Shown: positions 35,484 through 43,423 of the stretch, piece by piece | How positions within the stretch are numbered: position 1 is the first letter of the stretch | Layout: each line of letters opens with the position of its first letter | Source: Bdellovibrio sp. UBA4095 | Lineage (GTDB): Bacteria > Bdellovibrionota > Bdellovibrionia > Bdellovibrionales > Bdellovibrionaceae | Direction of reading: 5' to 3' | Length of the DNA stretch: 64,000 nucleotides | NCBI GenBank assembly: GCA_002381805.1 | Contig: DFXZ01000004.1 | Span: forward strand, 186,001 to 250,000 | Translations under genes and position numbers: made by a program | Notes under the pieces: generated by a model | Seen by the model: only the letters and a program-made list of their open reading frames with translations | What the model was told of the DNA's origin: nothing | Databases searched by the model: none

Positions 35484-36155
35484 TTATTTTGAAACCACAC
35501 CCATCACTTCAACTTCGCGAAGGATGATAAGGTCTTCATTTTGAATGGTGATTCTTGATCCCGAGTATTCATTGAAAATAATTTTGTCGCCGACCTGAAC
35601 GTCCATTGGACGAACTTGGCCTTTTTTATTCATATGCCCGCGCCCAACAGCCACGACGTAGCCCTGTAAATTGCCGGAAACATCTGAGACGGTATCTGGA
35701 ATATAAAGACCGCCCGGAGTCATCTTTTCAACGGCATCGGGTTGAATGATAATTCTGTCATCAAGCGGAGTTACAAAATCGCTGAGGTCCAGTTTCTTAT
35801 TTGGGGCCGCTTTAAGCACAGGAGCGCTGTAAGCGGAGCCTAAAGAACCGGATTTTGGCGACTTCGCCTTGGGCGAAACCGCTTTCTGATTCGTCGACTT
35901 TTTGGAAACAGGCTTAGCCGCAGACTTCTTAGCCGAGCTTGCCTTCTTTACAGGCTTACTCGTCTTTTTCAAATTCTTTTTCGGCGCCTTAGCCGTCGCC
36001 TTTTTCACAGCAGTCTTCTTTGCAGCGGCCTTCTTGACTGCGCCTTTGCTTTTACTGACTGTTTTTTTGACGATTTTTTTTGCTTTTGGAGAACCGACCT
36101 TTTTACCGGTCTTGCTTACTTTGGCTTTTTTAACAGAAGCTTTCTTCTTAGCCAC
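35484..36155 (-). CDS. groES: GroES co-chaperonin with histone-H1-like N-terminal tail
   Basis: About 223 aa. The C-terminal ~100 residues are GroES: LDDRIIIQPDAVEKMTPGGL with a mobile-loop-like GGLYIPDTVSDVSG, then GQVRPMDVQVGDKIIF and EDLIILREVEVMGVV. The first ~120 residues are a Lys/Ala/Ser/Pro-rich tail of AKKA/PKKA-like repeats, like histone H1 or bacterial H1-like nucleoid proteins. I choose GTG 36155 (MAKKKASVKK) because AAGGA lies eight bases upstream. No groEL is adjacent, which is unusual for groES. Bdellovibrio is known to carry a second groES, and this is probably that one. Whether it caps GroEL or acts on nucleic acid is open. Confidence 0.9.
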   Translation of the reverse strand: MAKKKASVKKAKVSKTGKKVGSPKAKKIVKKTVSKSKGAVKKAAAKKTAVKKATAKAPKKNLKKTSKPVKKASSAKKSAAKPVSKKSTNQKAVSPKAKSPKSGSLGSAYSAPVLKAAPNKKLDLSDFVTPLDDRIIIQPDAVEKMTPGGLYIPDTVSDVSGNLQGYVVAVGRGHMNKKGQVRPMDVQVGDKIIFNEYSGSRITIQNEDLIILREVEVMGVVSK

Positions 36156-36241
36156 AAACCTAATCCTTTCGCGCAAATATCTTCTTCGATGATTCAAGAA
36201 GTGAATTTGCTTCAGACAGAGTTTCGTACTACTCTCTATGT

Positions 36242-38560
36242 ATGTTGCGACCAAGATTAAAGACTATTTTAAAAGCTTTTACAATCCTTCTGACGCTTGT
36301 AATCATCTGTGGGCTTGGCATCGGCGCCTACTCTTATTTTGCACTCGAAAAAGAGCTGACTCAGAAACTGGAATCTAAAAAATTCTTAGTGCCCACGGAG
36401 TACTATGCGGCACCTCCGACTTATCACACCCTCAGTGTGGTCAAGTTAAGCGATATCGAAAAGCAGCTCTTGAATCAAAATTATCGCCGACGGTCCTACG
36501 ATCAACGCCTTTTACCTGGCGACTATTTTGTCGCTAATCGCGAAGAATGCAGCGCCCGATTGCAGGTTGGCCTCAACGAACTTCAAGAAGGATGCATCGG
36601 CTGGGTCACTCAAGATGTTCCCAGCGAACTTTCCGAGCGCCAAATTCAAGTCATCGTTGTGCAGTCTGACAATATAATTTCACAAATTTTTAAAGGCTCC
36701 CCTTTTTTAGAAGTTCCTGAAGCTTCGAGTGAAGCTCCGCTACTTGCTCAATATATCGGCAACGAGCCTTTGATGCAAAGAACCGTCAGCCTAGGTGAAG
36801 TACCTCCCATGTGCTTGAACGCCATCATGGCCATCGAAGATGCTCAGTTTTTGGAGCACGGAGGTGTCAGCATCAAAGGGATCCTTCGCGCGGTTCTCAA
36901 GAATGTGACTGCCGGAAGATCAGCACAAGGCGGAAGTACAATCACCCAACAACTCGTTAAAAACTACTTTCTTACCAGCGAAAAAACTCTAAAAAGAAAA
37001 TTTAACGAGTTCGTCATGTCGATTCTTCTGGAAAGTCGCTTTTCCAAGGATCAGATCTTAGAAACATATCTGAATATCATCTACATGGGTCAAAATGGTG
37101 TCTTTCAGGTACGTGGATACGGAGCTGCTTCGCGATACTATTTCAACGAAACCATCAGCGAACTAAATCTTAGTCAGTGCTCGCTGCTTGCAGCTATCGT
37201 GAACAGTCCCGGCATGTTCAATCCCTTTAAAAAACCGGTGAATGCCGAACGCCGCCGTCATCTTGTCCTACAAAAAATGAAAGAGCTGGGATACATCACC
37301 GAGTCACAGGCGAATGTGGCTGATCAAGAGCCGCTCCCCTCCTCTCCGCGCACCCTCGCTTCGGAAACGGCCCCTTATTACCTTGATGCTGTTCGCAAGC
37401 AGATGGCTGCAATGGCTATGTCACCCGAGGGCCTTAAGATTTACACGGGTTTGGACTTAGAAGCGCAAGAGACTGCTCAAGAAGCCCTGAGAAGTCATCT
37501 TGATGATCTTGAAAAAAATCACAAACAGGTCAAGGTTCTTAAAGGCAAAGGCAATCACCTTGAGGGCAGTCTCTTATCTGCCAACAATAAATCTGGCGTG
37601 GTTAGCGTTGTGGTTGGTGGACGAAACTTCCGTATGACTCAGTTCAATCGAGCCATCGATGGACACCGTCAAATTGGTTCTATAATGAAGCCCTTCGTTT
37701 ACCTGACGGCTTTGTTGAACGAAACCAAAGAAGGTCAGCCCTATACGCCGATTACTTTAATCAATGACGAAAAATTTGTATGGCGCTGGGAAAATCAGAG
37801 CTGGTCACCTGTCAACTATGGCAAAACCTACTTCGGTCAGATCCCGATGTTTTACGCACTTAAGAACTCATTGAACTCGGCGACTGCAGCGCTGGGACTG
37901 CAGGTTGGCCTAGGCAATATTGCCGACGTCACACATCTTATGGGAGTTCAGTCTGAATTAAAATCTCTACCGGCCATGACTTTGGGGGCCTTTGAAATGT
38001 ATCCCCGTGAAGTCTTACAAAGTTACATGACTCTGGCGAATATGGGACACCGAACAGAAATATCATTTATTCGCAGAGTGACGGACACTGAAGGAAGCGA
38101 AATATATTCCCACATGCCGACTCCTCGTGCGACAGTTGACCCGATGGCCGTCGCCAGCCTTGTCGGAATGATGAAGCAAACTGTCCTCTCGGGAACCGCG
38201 CGCTCCATCACTTTGAATGGCTTTCTTAATCCTTCTGCTGGAAAAACAGGCACAACAAGTGATAATCGAGATGCCTGGTTTGCAGGATTCACTCCCTACA
38301 TCACGACTGTGGTGTGGGTGGGCTATGATAACAATACACCTCATCACCTGACGGGATCGAACGGTGCTGTTCCGATATGGACTCGCTTCATGAAAAAAGT
38401 CGGCATTCGTTTTCCAGCCAATGACTTTAGCTGGCCCGAGGGAACTGAAAAAATTGAATTAGACGAAGAAAATTTAAGAGCTCTCGGGGCCATTAGAGAC
38501 GAAAGAGATCCCACGACTGTCGAGCTTATTTTTGACTCGCAAAAGAAGCCTTCGTTTTAA
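36242..38560 (+). CDS. mrcB: Bifunctional class A penicillin-binding protein (PBP1B-like)
   Basis: 772 aa. One N-terminal membrane anchor, then a UB2H-like segment (LLPGDYFVANREEC region), a glycosyltransferase domain with catalytic Glu199 (AIEDAQFLEHGG), and a transpeptidase domain with active-site Ser480 in GSIMKPF, SLNSA and GKTGTT. It builds and cross-links peptidoglycan on the outer face of the inner membrane. Divergent from groES with an 86-base gap. The UB2H call is by position and pattern. Confidence 0.94.
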   Translation: MLRPRLKTILKAFTILLTLVIICGLGIGAYSYFALEKELTQKLESKKFLVPTEYYAAPPTYHTLSVVKLSDIEKQLLNQNYRRRSYDQRLLPGDYFVANREECSARLQVGLNELQEGCIGWVTQDVPSELSERQIQVIVVQSDNIISQIFKGSPFLEVPEASSEAPLLAQYIGNEPLMQRTVSLGEVPPMCLNAIMAIEDAQFLEHGGVSIKGILRAVLKNVTAGRSAQGGSTITQQLVKNYFLTSEKTLKRKFNEFVMSILLESRFSKDQILETYLNIIYMGQNGVFQVRGYGAASRYYFNETISELNLSQCSLLAAIVNSPGMFNPFKKPVNAERRRHLVLQKMKELGYITESQANVADQEPLPSSPRTLASETAPYYLDAVRKQMAAMAMSPEGLKIYTGLDLEAQETAQEALRSHLDDLEKNHKQVKVLKGKGNHLEGSLLSANNKSGVVSVVVGGRNFRMTQFNRAIDGHRQIGSIMKPFVYLTALLNETKEGQPYTPITLINDEKFVWRWENQSWSPVNYGKTYFGQIPMFYALKNSLNSATAALGLQVGLGNIADVTHLMGVQSELKSLPAMTLGAFEMYPREVLQSYMTLANMGHRTEISFIRRVTDTEGSEIYSHMPTPRATVDPMAVASLVGMMKQTVLSGTARSITLNGFLNPSAGKTGTTSDNRDAWFAGFTPYITTVVWVGYDNNTPHHLTGSNGAVPIWTRFMKKVGIRFPANDFSWPEGTEKIELDEENLRALGAIRDERDPTTVELIFDSQKKPSF

Positions 38561-38584
38561 TTAAACTCGTTTTAAAGTTTAATT
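38559..38584. terminator. AT-rich hairpin at convergent gene ends
   Basis: AATTAAAC / GTTTAATT (8-bp arms, 10-base loop) sits between and within the ends of the PBP and MBL-fold genes. It is a weak terminator candidate only. Confidence 0.35.
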
Positions 38585-39552
38585 TCTAGGCCTTCGTAGG
38601 CGAAGTCCCAGCTGACAGCCGGAAGGGTTTGATTGCGATCGGCAGCGAAGCGCTGGCGGGATTCATAGTATTCACGAGTTTGACGTTTTAGTTCTTGAAC
38701 CTGTTCAATGCGGGCCCCCGGATCATGGTGGGCAAAAAGCACCTGGCCGATTTCTTCTCGAAGAGCAATGTCCAATCCCACTTGCGCAGCACTGTGACCC
38801 CAGTTGGCTTTTTCTGCCAACTCCGGAAGCGTATACTGAGCATCGAAATACATCAGATCCACCCCTTGGTACAAAGGAAGGTCATCACCTAATTCTAAGG
38901 CTGTGACTCGAGTCCCCTCCGTGTCCACGCAATGCGCGTAAGTCTTGCCTTGAGATTGAATTTTGTAACCCCAACAAGGATCCGGATGATCTAAGAGGTA
39001 AGGAGTGACCGTGAAGTCCTCAATTTTAACAGGCTTTCGAGGCTCTAAAACATGAAAATAGACCCGAGCTTTCAGCTCCTCGAAAGGAACTGGAAAATAC
39101 GGACGACGGAAAATTCCCCGAATTAACTGCTCAAGATCAGATTGGACACCGTAATAGTGCACCTCACTGCCCGGAATAAAGTGCGGTACAAAAAAGGGAA
39201 GGCCAATGACATGATCCCAGTGAAAGTGAGTCATCAAGATATGAAATGGCCCCTTTGTCCGTCCCGTCGTGCCACTCATCAGTGATTCGCTCAGATTTCT
39301 GATGCCGCTTCCACCATCAATTATTAGCTGGCAACGGGCTGTATGAACCTCAACACAAGTCGTAGCCGCGCCGTAACCGCCCAACAACGGAATCTCTGCC
39401 TTTTGAATGAATTTGCTAACCTGAGAAATGTCGGAATAACCACTCGAGAAAAAATTCCGCAGAATTCCTTCTATATGATTTGTCCAATCCGTCGGTGCTG
39501 GGGACGATGGCAAAGAGCCGCGGACTCCCCAAAATTTAATATTGAGCGACAT
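38572..39552 (-). CDS. MBL-fold metal-dependent hydrolase
   Basis: 326 aa. N-terminal NIKFWGVRGSLPSSP and the metal motif HFHWDH (HxHxDH) place it among metallo-beta-lactamase-fold hydrolases of the ribonuclease Z/phosphodiesterase type. Further ligands are plausible in YLLDHPDPCWG and GHSAAQ. The substrate is unknown; related proteins cleave phosphodiesters. The N-terminal ~60 residues after the first strand are an insertion. A strong dyad overlaps its promoter. Confidence 0.85.
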   Translation of the reverse strand: MSLNIKFWGVRGSLPSSPAPTDWTNHIEGILRNFFSSGYSDISQVSKFIQKAEIPLLGGYGAATTCVEVHTARCQLIIDGGSGIRNLSESLMSGTTGRTKGPFHILMTHFHWDHVIGLPFFVPHFIPGSEVHYYGVQSDLEQLIRGIFRRPYFPVPFEELKARVYFHVLEPRKPVKIEDFTVTPYLLDHPDPCWGYKIQSQGKTYAHCVDTEGTRVTALELGDDLPLYQGVDLMYFDAQYTLPELAEKANWGHSAAQVGLDIALREEIGQVLFAHHDPGARIEQVQELKRQTREYYESRQRFAADRNQTLPAVSWDFAYEGLEIKL

Positions 39553-39589
39553 ACTCGAATCAGGATGAGGCTTTTACAAACAAGAATCA

Positions 39590-39620
39590 ATTATATTACC
39601 TTGGTTTGCGTACCAAGGTA
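39590..39620 (-). promoter_or_regulatory. Promoter with 9-bp operator-like dyad for the MBL-fold gene
   Basis: On the minus strand a perfect -10, TATAAT, occupies 39590-39595. It is preceded by TTGGTA at about 15-base spacing. The dyad TACCTTGGT / ACCAAGGTA (39597-39620, loop TTGCGT) covers the -35 and spacer region. A repressor site is a natural reading. Confidence 0.55.
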
Positions 39621-39744
39621 GAGCCGACGTTTTCTATAGCTTTGCGCCATCAAAAAGTCCCTTCTGAGGTTTCACTTGAATTTGCCTGGGAATTGATCAA
39701 GCATTTGCTGATACTAGCCTTTGGTTTGTAGGGCTAAGCAAATG

Positions 39745-39767
39745 GTGCGGTCAGGAAGGACCGTCAC
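39745..39767 (+). other. Leader hairpin before the 39795 gene
   Basis: GTG-CGGTC / GACCG-T-CAC with an AGGAAG loop and one bulged T, about 28 bases before the ATG and outside the AAAGGAG ribosome site. It may stabilise the mRNA or control translation. Nothing else is evident in the 243-base gap apart from the promoter dyad. Confidence 0.4.
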
Positions 39768-39794
39768 TTTGACTATCTATTTAAAGGAGAGCCA

Positions 39795-41759
39795 ATGAAG
39801 CTCAGAAAAGGTGCTCTGGCATTAGCTGCAGCAATCGGATTCATAACTTTATCACCCGCTGCGCAGGCCGGGTGGGATGATTTAAAACCCATCAATGTCT
39901 GGGAAAAAATCAAAAAGGAAATTGCGAAACAAGAAATAGGCGCTGGCGTCACTTTAGTGAATGCCGAAATTCTAGATGGTATCTCGACCTCTCTTCGTTA
40001 TCGTATTGAATCCGAACCTTCTTATGTCGATGGGTTTTATACTCGCTTTGATCGCTATCAAATGCGCATTAAAATTGATCCATCTGATTATATCGAAGAA
40101 CTTGACGGTCCACTGGGATTACGACTTGAAAAGAACTCCGAGATTATTTTTGCTCGGCAGTTTAAAAATCAAAAAGAATCTCTTCTTTCAAAACCTTATA
40201 CAATGAGACACCTACCGCTTACTGCGGAAAAAGCAGTTGCGCGCTTGGTTCCTGGGGACTTCGTAGCATTCCAAGGTCGAATGTCTTTCGTGCTCAGCTT
40301 AGGGCATGATGCATTGGCGGGGGATTTCAATTTAGGCGCCTCAACTCATGCCTATGTCTCTGGCGAGTTTATGGTTCATCTTTTCAGAATGCCCGACAAT
40401 AAAATGCGCGTGAAGCTTATCGGTGTTCGTGGCAAAGGTGTCGGCGCCAATGCCGGAGCTGACCTTTCTGACGATCTAGAAATTTTGGGTATCAGCATAT
40501 TCGATAATAAAATCGAAAGATGGTTAAATCTGACTCCGATGGATTTGCGCACTAATATGGGCAAACACAATGTGATCATGTTGGACTATGTCTTCGACCT
40601 GAACAATGCGCAGGCTGCGCAAGCTTACGACTCGATGATGCTGCATAAAGTTCAGCTAAAAGATATCAAGATTTCTAATCCAAATGCGACCCGTGCTGAC
40701 CTCACTCGTGAAGTTTTGACGAACCTTGTGGATGTCGAAGAAATCGCACTTGAAGATGCGCATTTAGCTCCAGAGCTTCGACGTATTGATCGCTTATTTA
40801 AGGGATCTACCGAAGGCGTCACTCGCGACAATCGTATCAAGTTCGGCTTTAATCTTTGGAAATTCGAATCAGAACGCGCTTACGGCCAGAATAAGGTTTT
40901 GAGCTATGACAAGAACGATGCACCTCATAAGTTTATTTTAGACACCTTCACTCGCTACCAAAAGACTCGCATTTTATTCGGCCTTTATGGCGAAGAAAAT
41001 TTGATGAGCACAAATGTCTTGTTCTCTGCTACAGACGACTGGACACCACACAGGTTCATCACTACGACTGTGACTCATGAAATGAAAATGAAAGACTTTT
41101 CCAAGAAAGACTTCCGAGAAATCCAAAGAATGGTGCGCGATACTTTGGGACAAGAAGGCTACCGTCAAATTGACTGGAAAAAGTGGGATTTCTCTAAGAA
41201 CCCGGTGAACGCTTATTTCAAACAAGAAGTATTCTTCAACCCCCACGCACTTATCAACTTGATGAAACTGGGTCGTGGTTCTATTGCTAAAGCTTTCGAG
41301 AACTACATAAGCAAAAAAGGACCTTCACGAGCCTTACCTACTTATGGCGCTCAAGTTTACCATTTGAATATGGATCCAAAATTCTTGGACTTCACTCCGG
41401 ACTCTCACGAGATCGCCAAAAATCTTGTTGTGATTATGAGCCCCTACAAGACGGTTCAAGAGCGATTCGACGCCTTCATGGAACTTCAGAAGATTTCAAT
41501 TTGGAGAGAAAGAGGAGCTGGATTCCTCATGTCCTTCATTCCTCTGGAAGAGAGATCACGACTTTTAAAGTACACCATGACTTTGACAGCAAAAGATTCT
41601 CCAATAGTGGACTACTCGTATGGTCAGTTCTCTGAAGAGAAGCTTTATCGCTCACTGATGTACATCCAGAACATCATTAATGATCGAGGTTTCGATCTTC
41701 GTTTTTACGAGAACCACTCTCGCGCCGGCGATCAGCTCTCGATGCAAACGATCAACTAG
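39795..41759 (+). CDS. Large exported protein of unknown function, 654 aa
   Basis: Signal peptide (ALALAAAIGFITLSPAAQA) then a long mixed alpha/beta protein without obvious repeats, cysteines or membrane segments. It contains charged stretches such as DVEEIALEDAHLAPEL and FFNPHALINLMKLGRG. No family recognised. AAAGGAG before the ATG and a strong terminator show it is a single-gene unit. Such large exported orphans are common in predatory bdellovibrios, but a role in predation is not shown by the sequence. Confidence 0.65.
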   Translation: MKLRKGALALAAAIGFITLSPAAQAGWDDLKPINVWEKIKKEIAKQEIGAGVTLVNAEILDGISTSLRYRIESEPSYVDGFYTRFDRYQMRIKIDPSDYIEELDGPLGLRLEKNSEIIFARQFKNQKESLLSKPYTMRHLPLTAEKAVARLVPGDFVAFQGRMSFVLSLGHDALAGDFNLGASTHAYVSGEFMVHLFRMPDNKMRVKLIGVRGKGVGANAGADLSDDLEILGISIFDNKIERWLNLTPMDLRTNMGKHNVIMLDYVFDLNNAQAAQAYDSMMLHKVQLKDIKISNPNATRADLTREVLTNLVDVEEIALEDAHLAPELRRIDRLFKGSTEGVTRDNRIKFGFNLWKFESERAYGQNKVLSYDKNDAPHKFILDTFTRYQKTRILFGLYGEENLMSTNVLFSATDDWTPHRFITTTVTHEMKMKDFSKKDFREIQRMVRDTLGQEGYRQIDWKKWDFSKNPVNAYFKQEVFFNPHALINLMKLGRGSIAKAFENYISKKGPSRALPTYGAQVYHLNMDPKFLDFTPDSHEIAKNLVVIMSPYKTVQERFDAFMELQKISIWRERGAGFLMSFIPLEERSRLLKYTMTLTAKDSPIVDYSYGQFSEEKLYRSLMYIQNIINDRGFDLRFYENHSRAGDQLSMQTIN

Positions 41760-41783
41760 AAAACAAAACATCTGATATTCCCG

Positions 41784-41814
41784 AGCCCGTAAGAATTCTT
41801 ACGGGCTTTTTTTT
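41784..41814 (+). terminator. Terminator after the 39795 gene
   Basis: AGCCCGTAAG / CTTACGGGCT with an AATT loop, then eight Ts. Confidence 0.92.
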
Positions 41815-41977
41815 GCCCGTGAAAAGCTTTTGTAGAGCTATCGATCCTTTAGCCATGCATGAAATAGTTTCCATTTGACCCCACTCGAAACTCTGACCGG
41901 GCGCAAATAGCACCTCCGAACTCAATGTAACTATCTGAAATTACGACGAAATTTACATCCGCACTGCATTAAATTTA

Positions 41978-41993
41978 TGGAATACTCCTTGCA
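41978..41993 (+). promoter_or_regulatory. Candidate sigma-54 promoter of the radical-SAM/peptide cluster
   Basis: TGGAATACTCCTTGCA: TGG and GC are separated by exactly 10 bases and the -12 half TTGCA is perfect. The -24 half is TGGAA instead of TGGCA. The predicted start is near 42004, only about 4 bases before the ATG at 42008, which has no Shine-Dalgarno, so the message could be almost leaderless. An imperfect dyad (AAATT / AATTT, 41938-41954) lies upstream and could be an activator site. The rest of the 193-base gap shows nothing else. Confidence 0.5.
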
Positions 41994-42007
41994 GTCTCCT
42001 GAATCTG

Positions 42008-43288
42008 ATGGAATTTCGACACTATAAAGACATCATTGCGCTGAAGCTTGAAAACCGGGCACCCCTGGCTTTTCATGCACGCAATTTAGAAGTCGCCGAA
42101 ATTTCAGAGCAGCTTTGGTCGGCAATGAAGGAGACCTCTTCACTTCTGCCGGAACTCGAAGAACTTAAAGGTTGGGAGGCCCAGGAAAATCCTGATGCAA
42201 AACCGGCAACCCGATCCACAGGCATTCGAAGTCTAACCATCAACGTGACTCAGATCTGTAATCTGAAGTGTACCTACTGTGCTGCAGGTGGTGACGGAAC
42301 CTATGGCGCCGCTCAAACGAAAATCTCTGTCGAAAAAACACTTCCCCAACTTAAATTTTTTCTGGAGAGGATTCCGCAAGGTGAAACTTTCCATGTAAGC
42401 TTCTTGGGTGGCGAACCTCTTTTGTATCCAGAAGGTATTCAAGCTATTGGGTCTTATGTTCTATCTGAGACCTCACTGCGAAACATCTCTGCTCGCTTCT
42501 CCATAGTAACGAACGGCACCCTTATAAATGAAAAAACTTTGGGTGTGCTTAAAAATATCAAGGCCGATGTCACTGTCAGCCTGGATGGTCCTGCAGAAAT
42601 TAATGACCAGGTTCGTCCCATGAAAAATGGAAAAGGCAGCACAGAACAGGTTGTTCAAGGTCTAAGAGAATTGATCGCGGCAAAGAACGAACTCGGTTCT
42701 ATCACTCTGCACGGAGTCTTTAGTCGCAGCAACCTTGAAGTCCTAGCTGCATATCGCTTCTTTAGGAGCTTTGAAGTCGACAAATTTGAGTTCACTTATT
42801 CTGTTGAAGAAAAGGATCAAAATTCTAACTTAGAGTTTGTAAGCCAAATGAACTTGATCGCCGAAGAGGCTTATCAAAGAGGCGGCGAAAAAGAACTGCG
42901 CAGGATTGCGCTGTTCGATCAGTACTTTAGAGCTCTAGATACCCAGCAGAGAACCGAAAACTATTGTGGCGCAGGAAAGTCCTTCCTGGTAATAGATGCT
43001 CGCAATAATATTTTCACTTGCCCTTGGGATGTCGGAATCAAAGAGGAGCAGGTTGGCTCAGGAACGCATTTAGACAATGCAAAAATGAATGCCTATGAAA
43101 AACCCCTCATTGAGCAAAACAATTGCCAGAATTGCTGGGCTCGATTCCTGTGCGGAGGGGGCTGTATGTTCATACATAAGAAAGCCACGGGGAACAAGCA
43201 CGTGAAAGATGATCAGTTTTGCAATCGCACTCGATCATTAATCGCAACGACTTTATTTTATTATACACAATGCAGGACTGCCTGCTAA
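42008..43288 (+). CDS. Radical SAM/SPASM peptide maturase
   Basis: 426 aa. The radical-SAM cluster CNLKCTYC has Cys84, Cys88 and Cys91, with FLGGEPLLYPEG and SIVTNGTLI strands of the barrel. The C-terminal SPASM domain has a cysteine set typical of auxiliary Fe-S clusters: YCGAG, FTCPWD, NCQNCWARFLCGGGCMF, QFCN, ending TQCRTAC. The first ~70 residues form a small beta-rich domain like the N-terminus of other SPASM peptide maturases. Enzymes of this kind install thioether, C-C or decarboxylation modifications on ribosomal peptides. Nine bases after its stop comes a 34-residue peptide gene, its probable substrate. Confidence 0.88.
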   Translation: MEFRHYKDIIALKLENRAPLAFHARNLEVAEISEQLWSAMKETSSLLPELEELKGWEAQENPDAKPATRSTGIRSLTINVTQICNLKCTYCAAGGDGTYGAAQTKISVEKTLPQLKFFLERIPQGETFHVSFLGGEPLLYPEGIQAIGSYVLSETSLRNISARFSIVTNGTLINEKTLGVLKNIKADVTVSLDGPAEINDQVRPMKNGKGSTEQVVQGLRELIAAKNELGSITLHGVFSRSNLEVLAAYRFFRSFEVDKFEFTYSVEEKDQNSNLEFVSQMNLIAEEAYQRGGEKELRRIALFDQYFRALDTQQRTENYCGAGKSFLVIDARNNIFTCPWDVGIKEEQVGSGTHLDNAKMNAYEKPLIEQNNCQNCWARFLCGGGCMFIHKKATGNKHVKDDQFCNRTRSLIATTLFYYTQCRTAC

Positions 43289-43297
43289 AGGAACGTT

Positions 43298-43402
43298 ATG
43301 GGAAAAAAAACCACACACATAAAAAAAATCAAACCGCAGAAGCCCGCTGATACGAAAGGTCCCGGCAATGGGACTGGTGAAGGCTGTATTCCAATAAGAT
43401 AA
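43298..43402 (+). CDS. Putative RiPP precursor peptide, 34 aa
   Basis: ATG at 43298 is preceded by AAAGGA with a 5-base spacer. The peptide has a Lys-rich N-terminal leader-like part (five Lys in residues 3-15) and a Gly-rich C-terminal part with a single cysteine: residues 20-34 read KGPGNGTGEGCIPIR, then TAA. It is too short for ordinary gene finders. Placement nine bases after the SPASM enzyme and 21 before the kinase, on the same strand, supports a precursor role. The one Cys is a candidate thioether donor. No known precursor family is recognised. Confidence 0.68.
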   Translation: MGKKTTHIKKIKPQKPADTKGPGNGTGEGCIPIR

Positions 43403-43423
43403 GAACCCGACTCGAAAGGTCCA

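Noticed and set aside
35902..36192. 96-codon hydrophobic open frame antisense to groES
   Set aside because: It is the complement of the Lys/Ala-rich tail, which reads as Phe/Leu-rich by codon complementarity.
39721..39790. Resemblance of the leader before the 39795 gene to SRP RNA (GGAAGGA) or a GEMM riboswitch
   Set aside because: The GGAAGGA lies in a short hairpin loop without the SRP domain IV internal loops, and the GEMM core (ACGCAAAG and tetraloop stem) is missing.
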